DNA from: Maridesulfovibrio sp050916235
GTDB taxonomy: Bacteria; Desulfobacterota; Desulfovibrionia; Desulfovibrionales; Desulfovibrionaceae
Reading direction: 5' to 3'
Length of the DNA: 64,000 nucleotides
Assembly: GCF_050916235.1 (NCBI RefSeq)
Contig: NZ_CP104854.1
Coordinates: 124,001-188,000, forward strand
Made by a program: the position numbers and the translations under genes. Under the pieces are notes generated by a model that was given only the letters and a program-made list of their open reading frames with translations, was not told the origin of the DNA and searched no databases. Position 1 is the first letter of the stretch; every line of letters begins with the position of its first letter. Positions 43,440-51,993 of the stretch are shown piece after piece.

Positions 43440-44330
43440 ATGACTCAGCATGATCAGAAAAAAGCATACCTCTACGGGCTGTCAGCAGTACTAATCTGGT
43501 CTACGGTTGCTTCGGCCTTCAAAATTGCTCTGTCCTATATGGAGCCGCTGCACCTGCTTTTCTATGCGGTCATATTCTCAGGACTTTCACTCATGGCAAT
43601 CCTTAAGGTCCAGAACAAACTGGGACTTATCCGCCGAATGGAGGGGAAAGAACTCATAAGTTGTGCCCTGCCCGGACTGCTCAACCCATTTTTATATTAC
43701 GTTGTTCTCTTCAAAGCCTACGCCCTGCTCCCGGCACAGGAAGCCCAGCCACTGAACTACACCTGGGCCATTACCCTCTCAGTGCTGTCTATTCCGCTGC
43801 TGGGACAAAAGATGACGGTAAAAGAATTACTGGCCATTGTAACCAGTTACCTTGGCGTAGTGGTAATCTCAACGCACGGGGATCTTCTGAACATACAGTT
43901 CAGCAATGGTTACGGGGTATTTCTGGCCCTGTTCAGCACAATAATCTGGGCTCTGTACTGGATATACAACACAAAAAGTAAGAGTGACCCTCTGGTGGGT
44001 CTGTTCCTGAATTTCTGCTTTGCCCTGCCACCGGTAACCATAGCCATGCTGTTTTTTGCGGGCCTCCCGCCAGTAAATATTGCCGCGATTCTTTCCGCCG
44101 CCTACGTAGGGCTGTTTGAGATGGGCATTACCTTCGCGCTCTGGCTTAACGCACTCAAAATTACCGAGAAAGCTTCCCGCATAAGCAACCTGATTTTTCT
44201 TTCCCCGTTCCTTTCGCTGATCCTGATCCATTTCATCCTCGGAGAGGAAATCCTGCCTTCAACCATGGTCGGGCTTCTGTTCATTGTCGGAGGAAATATC
44301 ATCCAGCAACTGGGCCGCAAGAAAGTATAG
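43440..44330 (+). CDS. EamA/DMT-family membrane transporter
   Basis: About 296 residues from ATG 43440 (AGGAG eight bases upstream). The open frame extends to 43245, but those residues are low-complexity and lie upstream of the ribosome site. Ten membrane helices in two EamA repeats; WSTVASAFKIALSYMEPLHL is characteristic of drug/metabolite exporters. Likely exports an amino acid or metabolite; substrate not determinable. Confidence 0.88.
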   Translation: MTQHDQKKAYLYGLSAVLIWSTVASAFKIALSYMEPLHLLFYAVIFSGLSLMAILKVQNKLGLIRRMEGKELISCALPGLLNPFLYYVVLFKAYALLPAQEAQPLNYTWAITLSVLSIPLLGQKMTVKELLAIVTSYLGVVVISTHGDLLNIQFSNGYGVFLALFSTIIWALYWIYNTKSKSDPLVGLFLNFCFALPPVTIAMLFFAGLPPVNIAAILSAAYVGLFEMGITFALWLNALKITEKASRISNLIFLSPFLSLILIHFILGEEILPSTMVGLLFIVGGNIIQQLGRKKV

Positions 44331-44425
44331 CGAAAGTGTCTATTTTTCAGCTTCGCATAAAGAGACCTCCGACGGTCCTGCGGGGATGACTTTGATGCGC
44401 TTTGCCCTTTTGACAATCTGATTTC

Positions 44426-44500
44426 GCCGCCGGCGGCCAAAGGAGTTAAGCCATCTCTGCTCTCCATATCCGTAAGACTCGAAGCAGAACTTCTCGACTA
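44426..44500. repeat. Degenerate copy of the intergenic repeat at 23437
   Basis: GCCGCCGGCGGC (44426-44437) is followed by ATCTCTGCTCTC (44453-44464), identical to 23449-23460, then ACTCGAAG and an imperfect hairpin around 44470-44505. In the 344-base gap 44331-44674 nothing else but the terminators was seen. Confidence 0.5.
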
Positions 44501-44609
44501 ACGGCTAGTGAGCCTTTGGAAGTCCAGTTAGTTTCAGTTTATTGCCTACAGAATAATGCATCATGAAAATTACTTTTTCGTAGCAAAACAATAGCCACTA
44601 ATAAATAAG

Positions 44610-44637
44610 CCCTCGACATCTCCATGAAGTCGAGGGC
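44610..44637 (-). terminator. Terminator of the tungstate/molybdate-binding protein gene
   Basis: GCCCTCGAC (44610-44618) pairs with GTCGAGGGC (44629-44637), with a T-rich stretch after it on the minus strand. A second small hairpin, GTCCAA/TTGGAC (44650-44667), lies between it and the gene. Confidence 0.7.
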
Positions 44638-44674
44638 CTTATAAATTCTGTCCAATTGGAGTTGGACAACGGCA

Positions 44675-45649
44675 CTAATTCTTAACTTTTACCAACTCCT
44701 GCAGTTCGGCAGGCAGGCTCTTATACATCGCTTCATCTGGCACAATTGCCGGGATAAAGGGAGGCTGGCCCATTTCCTCCAGAATCTTGAGGCCGCCTTC
44801 CGGAGAAAGCATATATGCCATGAATGCAGTTGCCGCAGCCTTGTTTGGTGCATCCTTAAGCTCGGTAATTCCATAGGTAATGGAGGAACCTACACGCTCA
44901 ATAGTTGTGCCGGGCTTTTTGCCGGTCACAGCGACTTTGGCTGTATTGTAGAAATTATCATACTTATAGTCGGACAGGTTGATATGCTTATCCATTACGA
45001 CATACTTCAGGCCTTTCTGAACAGCGACGGAAAGGTACTCCCAGGCGTAATCCATCTTGCCGTCCTTGAGCATTGCGATAAGCTCCACAGCCTTGGGGCG
45101 AACCCACTCATCCTTGCGCTGGGCAATGAGCTTATCAAATAATCCCGGTTTGCCATAAAATTTTTCTGCGAGCTGCAAAACCATAACGCTGCGGTATCCG
45201 CACGGATCAAGGTTCGGATCGGAGTGTCCCCAGACCACACCGGGCCTCTGGATAACATCGTACCAGTTGTCAGCATTGATCTCGGAAGCGAAACGACTTT
45301 TATCTGTGTAACAGAGAACAAGCTGGTTACTGGCAAAACGGATATTGAAATCAGCAAATTTTGGAACAAGATTCTTGTCGATGACCACGTAGTCGGCAGA
45401 AGCCATGATGTCGGCCTTCTTGCCTTCCTCGGAAATCATACGTGCCATCTTGGTTGACCCGCCGGCCTCACGCTTGATGTGAACGCCGGGATGCATGGCC
45501 TCAAATTCCTTTGCCATCTTATCCAGAGGCACGGAAAGGCTTCCCGCATGAAAAATGACCAGATCACCGGAAATTTTCTCAGCTGCAAAAACAGCGGAAG
45601 CCGTTATTACAATCAATGCTGCAAGTGCTCCTACAAGTAGTATACGCAT
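44675..45649 (-). CDS. Tungstate/molybdate ABC-transporter substrate-binding protein (WtpA/ModA-like)
   Basis: 324 residues from ATG 45649 (CTGGAGAGAAT upstream). Signal peptide (RILLVGALAALIVITASAVF). Mature protein begins with FHAGSLSVPLDKMAKEFE, the oxyanion-binding loop of ModA/WtpA; GHSDPNLDPCGYRS and GQPPFIPAIVPDE are WtpA-like. Tungstate or molybdate is expected for formate dehydrogenases in these organisms. No permease or ATPase gene is adjacent, so it must partner with a distant transporter. Confidence 0.9.
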   Translation of the reverse strand: MRILLVGALAALIVITASAVFAAEKISGDLVIFHAGSLSVPLDKMAKEFEAMHPGVHIKREAGGSTKMARMISEEGKKADIMASADYVVIDKNLVPKFADFNIRFASNQLVLCYTDKSRFASEINADNWYDVIQRPGVVWGHSDPNLDPCGYRSVMVLQLAEKFYGKPGLFDKLIAQRKDEWVRPKAVELIAMLKDGKMDYAWEYLSVAVQKGLKYVVMDKHINLSDYKYDNFYNTAKVAVTGKKPGTTIERVGSSITYGITELKDAPNKAAATAFMAYMLSPEGGLKILEEMGQPPFIPAIVPDEAMYKSLPAELQELVKVKN

Positions 45650-45699
45650 ATTCTCTCCAGTTAGAAATTTATTAGGTTCAATCAAGCATAAATAAAAAC

Positions 45700-45728
45700 C
45701 ATATAAAAAGTAAGGTTTTTCCAGTCAA
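45700..45728 (-). promoter_or_regulatory. Sigma70-like promoter of the oxyanion-binding protein gene
   Basis: TTGACT (45728-45723) and TATATG (45705-45700) on the minus strand are separated by exactly 17 bases, about 50 bases before the start codon. Confidence 0.55.
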
Positions 45729-45783
45729 CACATACAGATCTGCGTACACATTGGCACCTGTCCGGAATTTAAGGCAAAAAAAA

Positions 45784-45827
45784 GCAGCAAGAAAGCTGCT
45801 GCAAAAAAAAAGGCGGATAATTCCGCC
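45784..45827 (-). terminator. Two tandem terminators after the RHH-like gene
   Basis: GGCGGA/TCCGCC (45812-45827) followed by nine T residues, then GCAGC/GCTGC (45784-45799) followed by a second T-run, both in minus-strand orientation. Confidence 0.8.
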
Positions 45828-45840
45828 CTGCCTTTGTCTG

Positions 45841-46068
45841 TTACTGAGTTACTCTTCTGTTGTCCTTGATAGCCGCCCCGATCCGTTCCTCGGCCTCGCA
45901 GAGCTTGACCCGGTTATAAAATAAATCTTCCGGTCCGGCCTTACTGAATAACTCACCAAGAAGGACATTAAGGAACAAACTTTTGCTGATACCCAGATTC
46001 TGGCAGGCTTCTTCGATTCTACCATTGAGGTCAGGATTCAAATACACGTCTGAAAGTCTGGTATGCAT
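45841..46068 (-). CDS. Small ribbon-helix-helix-like protein, putative regulator
   Basis: 75 residues from ATG 46068 (GGGAGGTGCCT upstream). MHTRLSDVYLNPDLNGRIEE followed by ACQNLGISKSLFLNVLLGEL fits a beta-strand plus two helices, as in ribbon-helix-helix DNA-binding proteins. Monocistronic with strong tandem terminators. It lies downstream of a region rich in TGCAC palindromes, which it might bind. Not assigned to a known family. Confidence 0.6.
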   Translation of the reverse strand: MHTRLSDVYLNPDLNGRIEEACQNLGISKSLFLNVLLGELFSKAGPEDLFYNRVKLCEAEERIGAAIKDNRRVTQ

Positions 46069-46234
46069 AGGCACCTCCCAATTATATTTATTTAATTTTT
46101 CATATTGTTAATCATCATATACTTGTCAGTCCAGCTTGGACGATACTCTTTTCAAACAAATATGTACAGAGAGATCCGTTAAATTAACTTGTCCGTTGCA
46201 ATTTTAACCAACCTGCCCACAATTGGCTGAACAC

Positions 46235-46302
46235 TTGTGCAGTGCACTCGACTTAAATATGCACATTTGTGCAAAGAACTGTGTGCAATTGTTTTTTGCA
46301 CA
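46235..46302. promoter_or_regulatory. Cluster of TTGTGCA/TGCACAA operator-like motifs
   Basis: Within about 70 bases: TTGTGCAGTGCACT (46235-46248), TGCACATTTGTGCA (46260-46273, palindrome), TGTGTGCAATTG (about 46280-46291) and TTTTTTGCACAT (about 46292-46303). The gap 46069-46527 holds no gene I can support; the 97-codon plus-strand frame there runs through these motifs and a terminator. Confidence 0.4.
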
Positions 46303-46472
46303 TCGAACACAAAAACTAATAAGTACCTACTTTAATAGAGTATTATACTTTGGCACGCATGATGCTAATAAGAAATCAACACAGGTTGAAGGAAATGTTC
46401 CCCTGCACTTCCTTCACACCACAGCAGAACCAACACACAGTCTTCATTCCTCATCACACTCCTTAAAATGCA

Positions 46473-46504
46473 AAAGGACCGGGACACCTCCAGCCCGGTC
46501 CTTT
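46473..46504 (-). terminator. Terminator of the exopolysaccharide operon
   Basis: AAAGGACCGGG (46473-46483) pairs with CCCGGTCCTTT (46494-46504), a strong GC stem with T-rich flank in minus-strand direction, 24 bases after the flippase stop. Confidence 0.85.
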
Positions 46505-46527
46505 CGCATTTTATAACAACGGAAAAC

Positions 46528-47982
46528 TTAAATTTCGTGTGAAACCTTCATTTTGCCTACCAGCATGCGAATAGTACCTATGTTTACACCCCCATACAGA
46601 CCAATAAAACCGGCAGCCATAAGCTCCCGGTTAACCTCAAGTCTGCAGAGTAAAAAATAGGCTGCACAAAAGACAAGCTGAATTCCCATTATCCGTGTCT
46701 GGACAGGATTCATCCAACGAAGCCCGAGAATCCTCCGGCACTGCACATAACGCAGCATATTAACCAGCACAAAAGCCCAGAAAAAGGCTGCACCAGCCCC
46801 CGTTACACCCATCCGGTTATAAAGTACAAGGCAGAGCACACCGTTGACGGTCAACGCCACAACGGTGTTGAAGGCTTCAAGCTTTGACCTTCCGGCCATG
46901 AGAAGAATGTAACCTACCGGACCGATATAACAGCTGAAAACGTTTCCTAGAATAAGATACATCAGGCATCCGGACCCACCATCATAATCGGAACCGAATG
47001 AAGCCATTATCAGATCTGAATACATTATGGACAGCGCAAGAATCACAAAGGAAAACAAAGACAGGGAGCAGGTTATGTCGTCATAGAGTTCGCCTATGAC
47101 CCTGCAATCGTTCCGGGCATAAGCAGCCGAAATGTGCGGAACATATACACTGTTGAAGGTGTAAAGAAGAATGGAAATACTCATGGCAACCCGCATGCCC
47201 GAAACAAATATGGCCGAGTCTGCCACTGAGCCAATGCCACCGAGTATCAGAGTATTTATCCAGACAAGGGAATTCTGAGCAAAAGCAATAAGCAGAAGCG
47301 GCAAACAGTAGACCGCAATATCCCTTATGGCGAGGGAACTGTTCAGCTTTAGAGAAAAACAGAGTCCGTATCGATTGCGGGTCGAGACAAAGGCATAAAG
47401 AAAACATACAGCAAAAAGAATGGTAATGCAGAGCACGTAATTGAGAACACTCATGTCCACAACAAAAGTGGAAAGTGCAATCAGCAGCATGCCCCACGGA
47501 ATTACCGTATTCTCAATGACGGCTATCCCCGAAACATCCCCCAGGCTCTGACGGAAAAAAATTATCAGGTAGGTAAGTCCCCAGAACAGAATTATCGGGG
47601 CGGCATAGAGAATGTAGTCGGTCTTGTCCGGACTTTTGAAAACCAGTTGGGAAAAGAACTCCGGAAATGCCACCACGGACAGCAACAGGCTTCCGGCAAA
47701 CAGGCCGACTGCCGACAGGGTAACGGTCCACAAGAATGAAAGGTTTGCCGGAGCTTCCTTTTTCAGTACCGGGGCAAACTTCATGCAGGCATTACCAAGC
47801 CCCAACTGAGAAATGAGCGCACTGAGAAAAGCGAATGTGTACGGGATGAAAAAAAGCCCCGATCCGTATGCACCGTATTTACGGGCCAAAGCCCATGTAA
47901 GGAACAGTCCGCCCACTCCCTTGCCGACTTTGGCTGAAAAAACAAGGATAATCTTGTACAGGGTAGACAGGTTGCTACTCAA
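46528..47982 (-). CDS. Polysaccharide flippase (Wzx/MOP superfamily)
   Basis: 484 residues with about 12-14 membrane helices; N-terminal KVGKGVGGLFLTWALARKYG is typical of Wzx/RfbX-type flippases that move lipid-linked repeat units across the inner membrane. Its start overlaps the sulfotransferase stop by eight bases. Last gene of the exopolysaccharide cluster in this direction. Confidence 0.85.
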   Translation of the reverse strand: MSSNLSTLYKIILVFSAKVGKGVGGLFLTWALARKYGAYGSGLFFIPYTFAFLSALISQLGLGNACMKFAPVLKKEAPANLSFLWTVTLSAVGLFAGSLLLSVVAFPEFFSQLVFKSPDKTDYILYAAPIILFWGLTYLIIFFRQSLGDVSGIAVIENTVIPWGMLLIALSTFVVDMSVLNYVLCITILFAVCFLYAFVSTRNRYGLCFSLKLNSSLAIRDIAVYCLPLLLIAFAQNSLVWINTLILGGIGSVADSAIFVSGMRVAMSISILLYTFNSVYVPHISAAYARNDCRVIGELYDDITCSLSLFSFVILALSIMYSDLIMASFGSDYDGGSGCLMYLILGNVFSCYIGPVGYILLMAGRSKLEAFNTVVALTVNGVLCLVLYNRMGVTGAGAAFFWAFVLVNMLRYVQCRRILGLRWMNPVQTRIMGIQLVFCAAYFLLCRLEVNRELMAAGFIGLYGGVNIGTIRMLVGKMKVSHEI

Positions 47983-48946
47983 AACGTTTTCCTTTCAGCT
48001 TCTGCATGATGCTTTTATCAACAAAAGTATAATAGAAAATATTCCGCAATTTCAACCAGAGCCAATGCCCGGCATCACGCACAACAAGAGCAGCAATGGA
48101 AACTCGGCTGGTGGCAGGATCGGCATGAAGGGTGTATCCGTTTGCACGCAGCTCACTGGCGCATAATCTTTCATAAAGCCATATTTCCGCAGGGCTGAGT
48201 CGCTGCATCCACTTCACCGCAATGGCCTTGTCCGGTGCCCTCTTCACATTGGAATGCAGGTGTTTCTGACTGCCTCCGATCAGCTTATGGAATTCCTCCT
48301 GCGAAGACGATATATCCCGTCCTTCTTCGCTCACCCCAAGACGATCAAGCAGATCACGGACAACGGCATCACTATCACCGACAAGGTCCTCAAAGCGCAG
48401 GTTGAAAACGGATTCTCCGCGTATACCATTGAGCTTCTTTTTCCACTCGAATGCGGACTGAAAAACATTGTTGGACATCTTCAACCCGGAAACCGAAACC
48501 ATGTCCAACTTGGAATTATAGACAGCCCTTCCGTCCCGGATCAGATTGATGAATTTCGGAGCACCGTACATTCTCCTGAATGTATTCATGTGGAACTCAT
48601 AGCGCGGTCCCTTTACCACCAGCAGTTCAGGCTCATCTACCCCGCGGACTTTCAGATATTCCTCTATAACCGCATCAAAAACAGCACGGTAGGTCAACGG
48701 ATAAATCCCATTGAGCCGGTTTCGCAACACATCCCGGTCAATGTTCCAATCGCAGAACTGCGGCTCGGAGTAGAGAAGATCAAGCAGTCCATTGACCTCA
48801 AGCTGCCCTTCATTGCTGTAATTCTCCAATACAAGAGGCATGAATGCACTCTCCTGCGTGACCACCACGCCGGAAAACAGATTCAGAAGCGAGGAAAGCA
48901 GCGTAGACCCAGACCTGCTGTCGTAAAGCAAAAACGCATATTTCAT
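47975..48946 (-). CDS. Sulfotransferase-family protein
   Basis: 323 residues. N-terminal LLYDSRSGSTLLSSLLNLFS is the PAPS 5'-phosphosulfate-binding loop, and LIRDGRAVYNSKLD carries the conserved Arg of the 3'-phosphate site. The C-terminal part (WLWLKLRNIFYYTFVDKSIM) is hydrophobic. Probably sulfates sugars of the exported polysaccharide. Embedded between the lyase and flippase genes. Confidence 0.85.
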   Translation of the reverse strand: MKYAFLLYDSRSGSTLLSSLLNLFSGVVVTQESAFMPLVLENYSNEGQLEVNGLLDLLYSEPQFCDWNIDRDVLRNRLNGIYPLTYRAVFDAVIEEYLKVRGVDEPELLVVKGPRYEFHMNTFRRMYGAPKFINLIRDGRAVYNSKLDMVSVSGLKMSNNVFQSAFEWKKKLNGIRGESVFNLRFEDLVGDSDAVVRDLLDRLGVSEEGRDISSSQEEFHKLIGGSQKHLHSNVKRAPDKAIAVKWMQRLSPAEIWLYERLCASELRANGYTLHADPATSRVSIAALVVRDAGHWLWLKLRNIFYYTFVDKSIMQKLKGKRFE

Positions 48947-48967
48947 CGATACTCCAAGTAAGTGCGA

Positions 48968-50902
48968 TCAGATTCCGGTCACAGAAAGGGATGAAAAGTC
49001 AATGCGATATTGTCCGCCGACACTTTCAACCACAGCTATATCTGACACCGGGTCATAGGATTTCACGGTTTCCGGATCTATGCAGCCCTCCCTGGATCTG
49101 GCCAACGCGGTCAGCATAGATTCAGTGGAAGAAGTCTTACCGGAAGCCTTGAACAACATACCTATACGCGGAATATTCTTTCCCATGGTCTTGGTTGGAA
49201 TGGAGTAACGATCAAGCTGGGAGGAAAAATCATCGCCCTTGAAACTGAACGAATAGCCCCCGCCAACATCCAGACAGATACCGCCGTCAACTCGCCGAGC
49301 CTCACGCGAGAGGTGAACCAGAGACTCTATCTCCACAGCAGACTGGGGAACCACCCTGTCCCTTATGAACACATCAGCCCCGTTTACAACAACAAAAGCA
49401 CGCCTCCACGACTTAGGGCGCACTCCCGGCAGATACAGTCCGGCAAGCTCAATCTCAACAGCCTGAAAACCGCTGCCCTGAGCAAACTTTGCCCTGGGAA
49501 TATCTCCACGCGATTTTTTATAGTCGTATTGCAGGAACCACGTCCCACCTTCACCAAGCTGTCCAAGTTTATTGAAAGTCAGCAGGTTATGGCTTGATGA
49601 CAGTTTTTTAAGCACATAACTGTCATCCTGAACCAGAGATTTCCTTCCAAGCCATATGCTGTAGGTACCTTCGTCAGGATGGATATGCGAACCGGGATAG
49701 ACTCCTTTTGACAAGGCAAGATAACCCTGAGGCGGACCGGCCTTGAACATGATCAAAGAAGCATCCTTATCCCATGAAGACCGGGAGAGCAGGATTCCCA
49801 GATTGTCGAACCATCCGAAAAGAGGAAGATCCTCCGGAGAAACAGGCGCGACTTCAGGATCATACCAGATGTAATCCTGCCAGAGTATGGTCCGTTTCCG
49901 TCTTTCCGTTTCAACCTTTTCAGCAAGCCACTGGGCATGCCCGTCCTTGAAGATTGAAGCAAGACAACGCAGGAAAGCTCCCGGACCGTAATAGTCGATC
50001 ATCAGAGAGTCAGCATAATCAATATTGTACTGAAATCCCGGCAGGGAGGCATACATCCTGAACAGGGCGGTATTTTTGAGAAAGCCGTTCTCCCTGACCT
50101 TATCCAACCCTTGAGCGGGAGCCAGAGCCATATAGTAATTAAGCAGCCACAACATACCGTAGCTCCAATAACTTATACCCTCATGACTTGCCCCGTCAGG
50201 AGAAAGCAGCCCCAGAACTTCGTCAAAATTGCGCTCAGCTTCGTCGAGCCATTTCTCCGCCCGCGCATCCTCACCGTAAAGAGCTATCCCGGCAATGGCC
50301 ATAGAGGCTACGTTAACATAGTTATGGTTCTGAAGCAGGCCCTTGTCCTGAGCCCACCAGATTTCCCTCTTGTGGGTTAGGTCGTAAAATATTTCTGCAT
50401 GTTCAGCTATGGCATCCCGGACCAGCAAACGCAGCGCCGGGGACAGTTCATCGTAGAACCAGTCATACGCAAGAGACATGGAGAACAGAACATGAGCCGG
50501 CCCCATATCGCTGTTTCCGGCCCAGTCAGGATTTGTGCTGAAAAGGTGGAGTAAATCCTCAATGGTAGAAAAGTAGGATGAATCCCCGGTGATCAGATAA
50601 TAGAAAGAAATATCCAGCAGACCGTCTGCGGGTCTCCTGATGGTGCTGGCATCAAAGCGCAACAGGTTGTTGGGAACCCTGCTTCCCACCTGCCCGCGAC
50701 CGCGCTTGCGGACGACTTTGAGAATGTCCGCGTAAGGCTGCTCATCCTTGACGGAACGCAGGTGTTCAAGCCGCTGCTTATTGAGATAAAGACGGGGACG
50801 ATCCTTGAATACCGAAAAATCAAGGGAGGCATTGCACACACCGGTAGAAGCACAGAAGAACAGCAGGCAACACAATATCAGCAACACCGGTTTCAGGCGC
50901 AT
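48968..50902 (-). CDS. Heparinase II/III-family polysaccharide lyase
   Basis: 644 residues from ATG 50902 (GGGGAGAAGGA upstream); an in-frame start at 50983 adds an implausible second hydrophobic stretch. Signal peptide (LKPVLLILCCLLFFCASTGV), then an alpha-toroid domain (DYADSLMIDYYGPGAFLRCL region) and a C-terminal beta-sheet domain (HIHPDEGTYSIWLGRKSLVQ), as in heparinase II/III. Cleaves uronic-acid-containing polysaccharides by beta-elimination; in this setting it probably trims or degrades the cluster's own polymer. Confidence 0.85.
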   Translation of the reverse strand: MRLKPVLLILCCLLFFCASTGVCNASLDFSVFKDRPRLYLNKQRLEHLRSVKDEQPYADILKVVRKRGRGQVGSRVPNNLLRFDASTIRRPADGLLDISFYYLITGDSSYFSTIEDLLHLFSTNPDWAGNSDMGPAHVLFSMSLAYDWFYDELSPALRLLVRDAIAEHAEIFYDLTHKREIWWAQDKGLLQNHNYVNVASMAIAGIALYGEDARAEKWLDEAERNFDEVLGLLSPDGASHEGISYWSYGMLWLLNYYMALAPAQGLDKVRENGFLKNTALFRMYASLPGFQYNIDYADSLMIDYYGPGAFLRCLASIFKDGHAQWLAEKVETERRKRTILWQDYIWYDPEVAPVSPEDLPLFGWFDNLGILLSRSSWDKDASLIMFKAGPPQGYLALSKGVYPGSHIHPDEGTYSIWLGRKSLVQDDSYVLKKLSSSHNLLTFNKLGQLGEGGTWFLQYDYKKSRGDIPRAKFAQGSGFQAVEIELAGLYLPGVRPKSWRRAFVVVNGADVFIRDRVVPQSAVEIESLVHLSREARRVDGGICLDVGGGYSFSFKGDDFSSQLDRYSIPTKTMGKNIPRIGMLFKASGKTSSTESMLTALARSREGCIDPETVKSYDPVSDIAVVESVGGQYRIDFSSLSVTGI

Positions 50903-50997
50903 TCCTTCTCCCCGGACCGGGCAGGTCCCGCAACAGATTCTTCGGATGAAGAACAGCGGTATAAACAGCACAAGTACAGACAAATGAGTCTTATAAA

Positions 50998-51981
50998 TCA
51001 GCCTTTGTCGCTGTTCTTCTTCACAGCCTTGATGATTTTGATCAGAGTGCGTCTGACAATACCCATGGAAGCTTCAAGGCTCGCAATCCTGTTCTCAAGC
51101 GACTTCACATAGTTAGAAAGATCATCTTCCTCACGCATACCGGAAGACTCCGGCACGGTAAGCAGACCGTCTTCAATGCGCTCCTTTGCAAATGTTTCAA
51201 CTATCTCAGGAGTAATCGGCTTTATATCATCCGCAAAACCGTAAATTAACGAACCTTCGCACAGGACATTGATATTTCTGGGGATACCATAGGAATATTC
51301 ACTGACCTTGGCGACGGCCTCATCAGTAAAGACACTGAACGGATCATCTACCCCGCCCTGTTTAAGGCGGTAGTATACGTATTCAGCAACTTCCTGATCC
51401 CGCAGACTGGAGAGATGGGCACTGACTACAATACGCTGGACTATCTGGCTGTATCGGGCTTTCCTCAGGCGTGCCCTGAAACCGGACTGACCGACCATAA
51501 GAATTGATATCAGGTTATCCTTTCCAGCCTGAAGATTTGAAATCATGCGAACCTGCTCAAGAGCTTCGTCGCTCAGATTCTGCGCTTCATCCAGAATAAG
51601 CAGAACCTTTCTCTCTCCTTTTGTATACACATCCAGCAGAAACTGCTGCAATGCATCAAGACATGAAGCTGGAGTAGGATTTTCCGGAAGTTCTGCTTCA
51701 AGCTCGGTCAGGATCATTTCAACAATATGATCCCCGCCGACGGCACTGTTAAAGATAACCCCTACAAGCGTATCTTCCCGACGATCAAGAACAAGCCTAT
51801 AGATAATGGAAGTTTTGCCTGTCCCGGCATCACCGGTGAGCAGGATAAGACTGTCCCCGTTCATCAGGCCGTACTCAATATGAGTTATTGCCTGCTGGTG
51901 CCATTGACTCAAATAAAAGAAATCAGGGTCAGGCAGAATATTGAAAGGTTTTTCCTTCAAACCGTAGAACTCAAGATACAT
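50998..51981 (-). CDS. XrtA/PEP-CTERM-associated ATPase (ExeA-like AAA)
   Basis: 327 residues from ATG 51981. Begins MYLEFYGLKEKPFNILPDPD, the ExeA/TIGR03015 opening; Walker A GDAGTGKTS, Walker B VLLILDEAQN, sensor MVGQSGFRARLRKARYSQIV. The C-terminal segment (SLENRIASLEASMGIVRRTL) may be a coiled coil. Found in PEP-CTERM/exosortase exopolysaccharide loci. Thirteen bases after the tyrosine kinase gene. Confidence 0.9.
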   Translation of the reverse strand: MYLEFYGLKEKPFNILPDPDFFYLSQWHQQAITHIEYGLMNGDSLILLTGDAGTGKTSIIYRLVLDRREDTLVGVIFNSAVGGDHIVEMILTELEAELPENPTPASCLDALQQFLLDVYTKGERKVLLILDEAQNLSDEALEQVRMISNLQAGKDNLISILMVGQSGFRARLRKARYSQIVQRIVVSAHLSSLRDQEVAEYVYYRLKQGGVDDPFSVFTDEAVAKVSEYSYGIPRNINVLCEGSLIYGFADDIKPITPEIVETFAKERIEDGLLTVPESSGMREEDDLSNYVKSLENRIASLEASMGIVRRTLIKIIKAVKKNSDKG

Positions 51982-51993
51982 ACAGCAAACCAC

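Noticed and set aside
46223..46516. 97-codon plus-strand frame in the gap
   Set aside because: Runs through operator-like motifs and into a terminator; no ribosome site and no family-like sequence.
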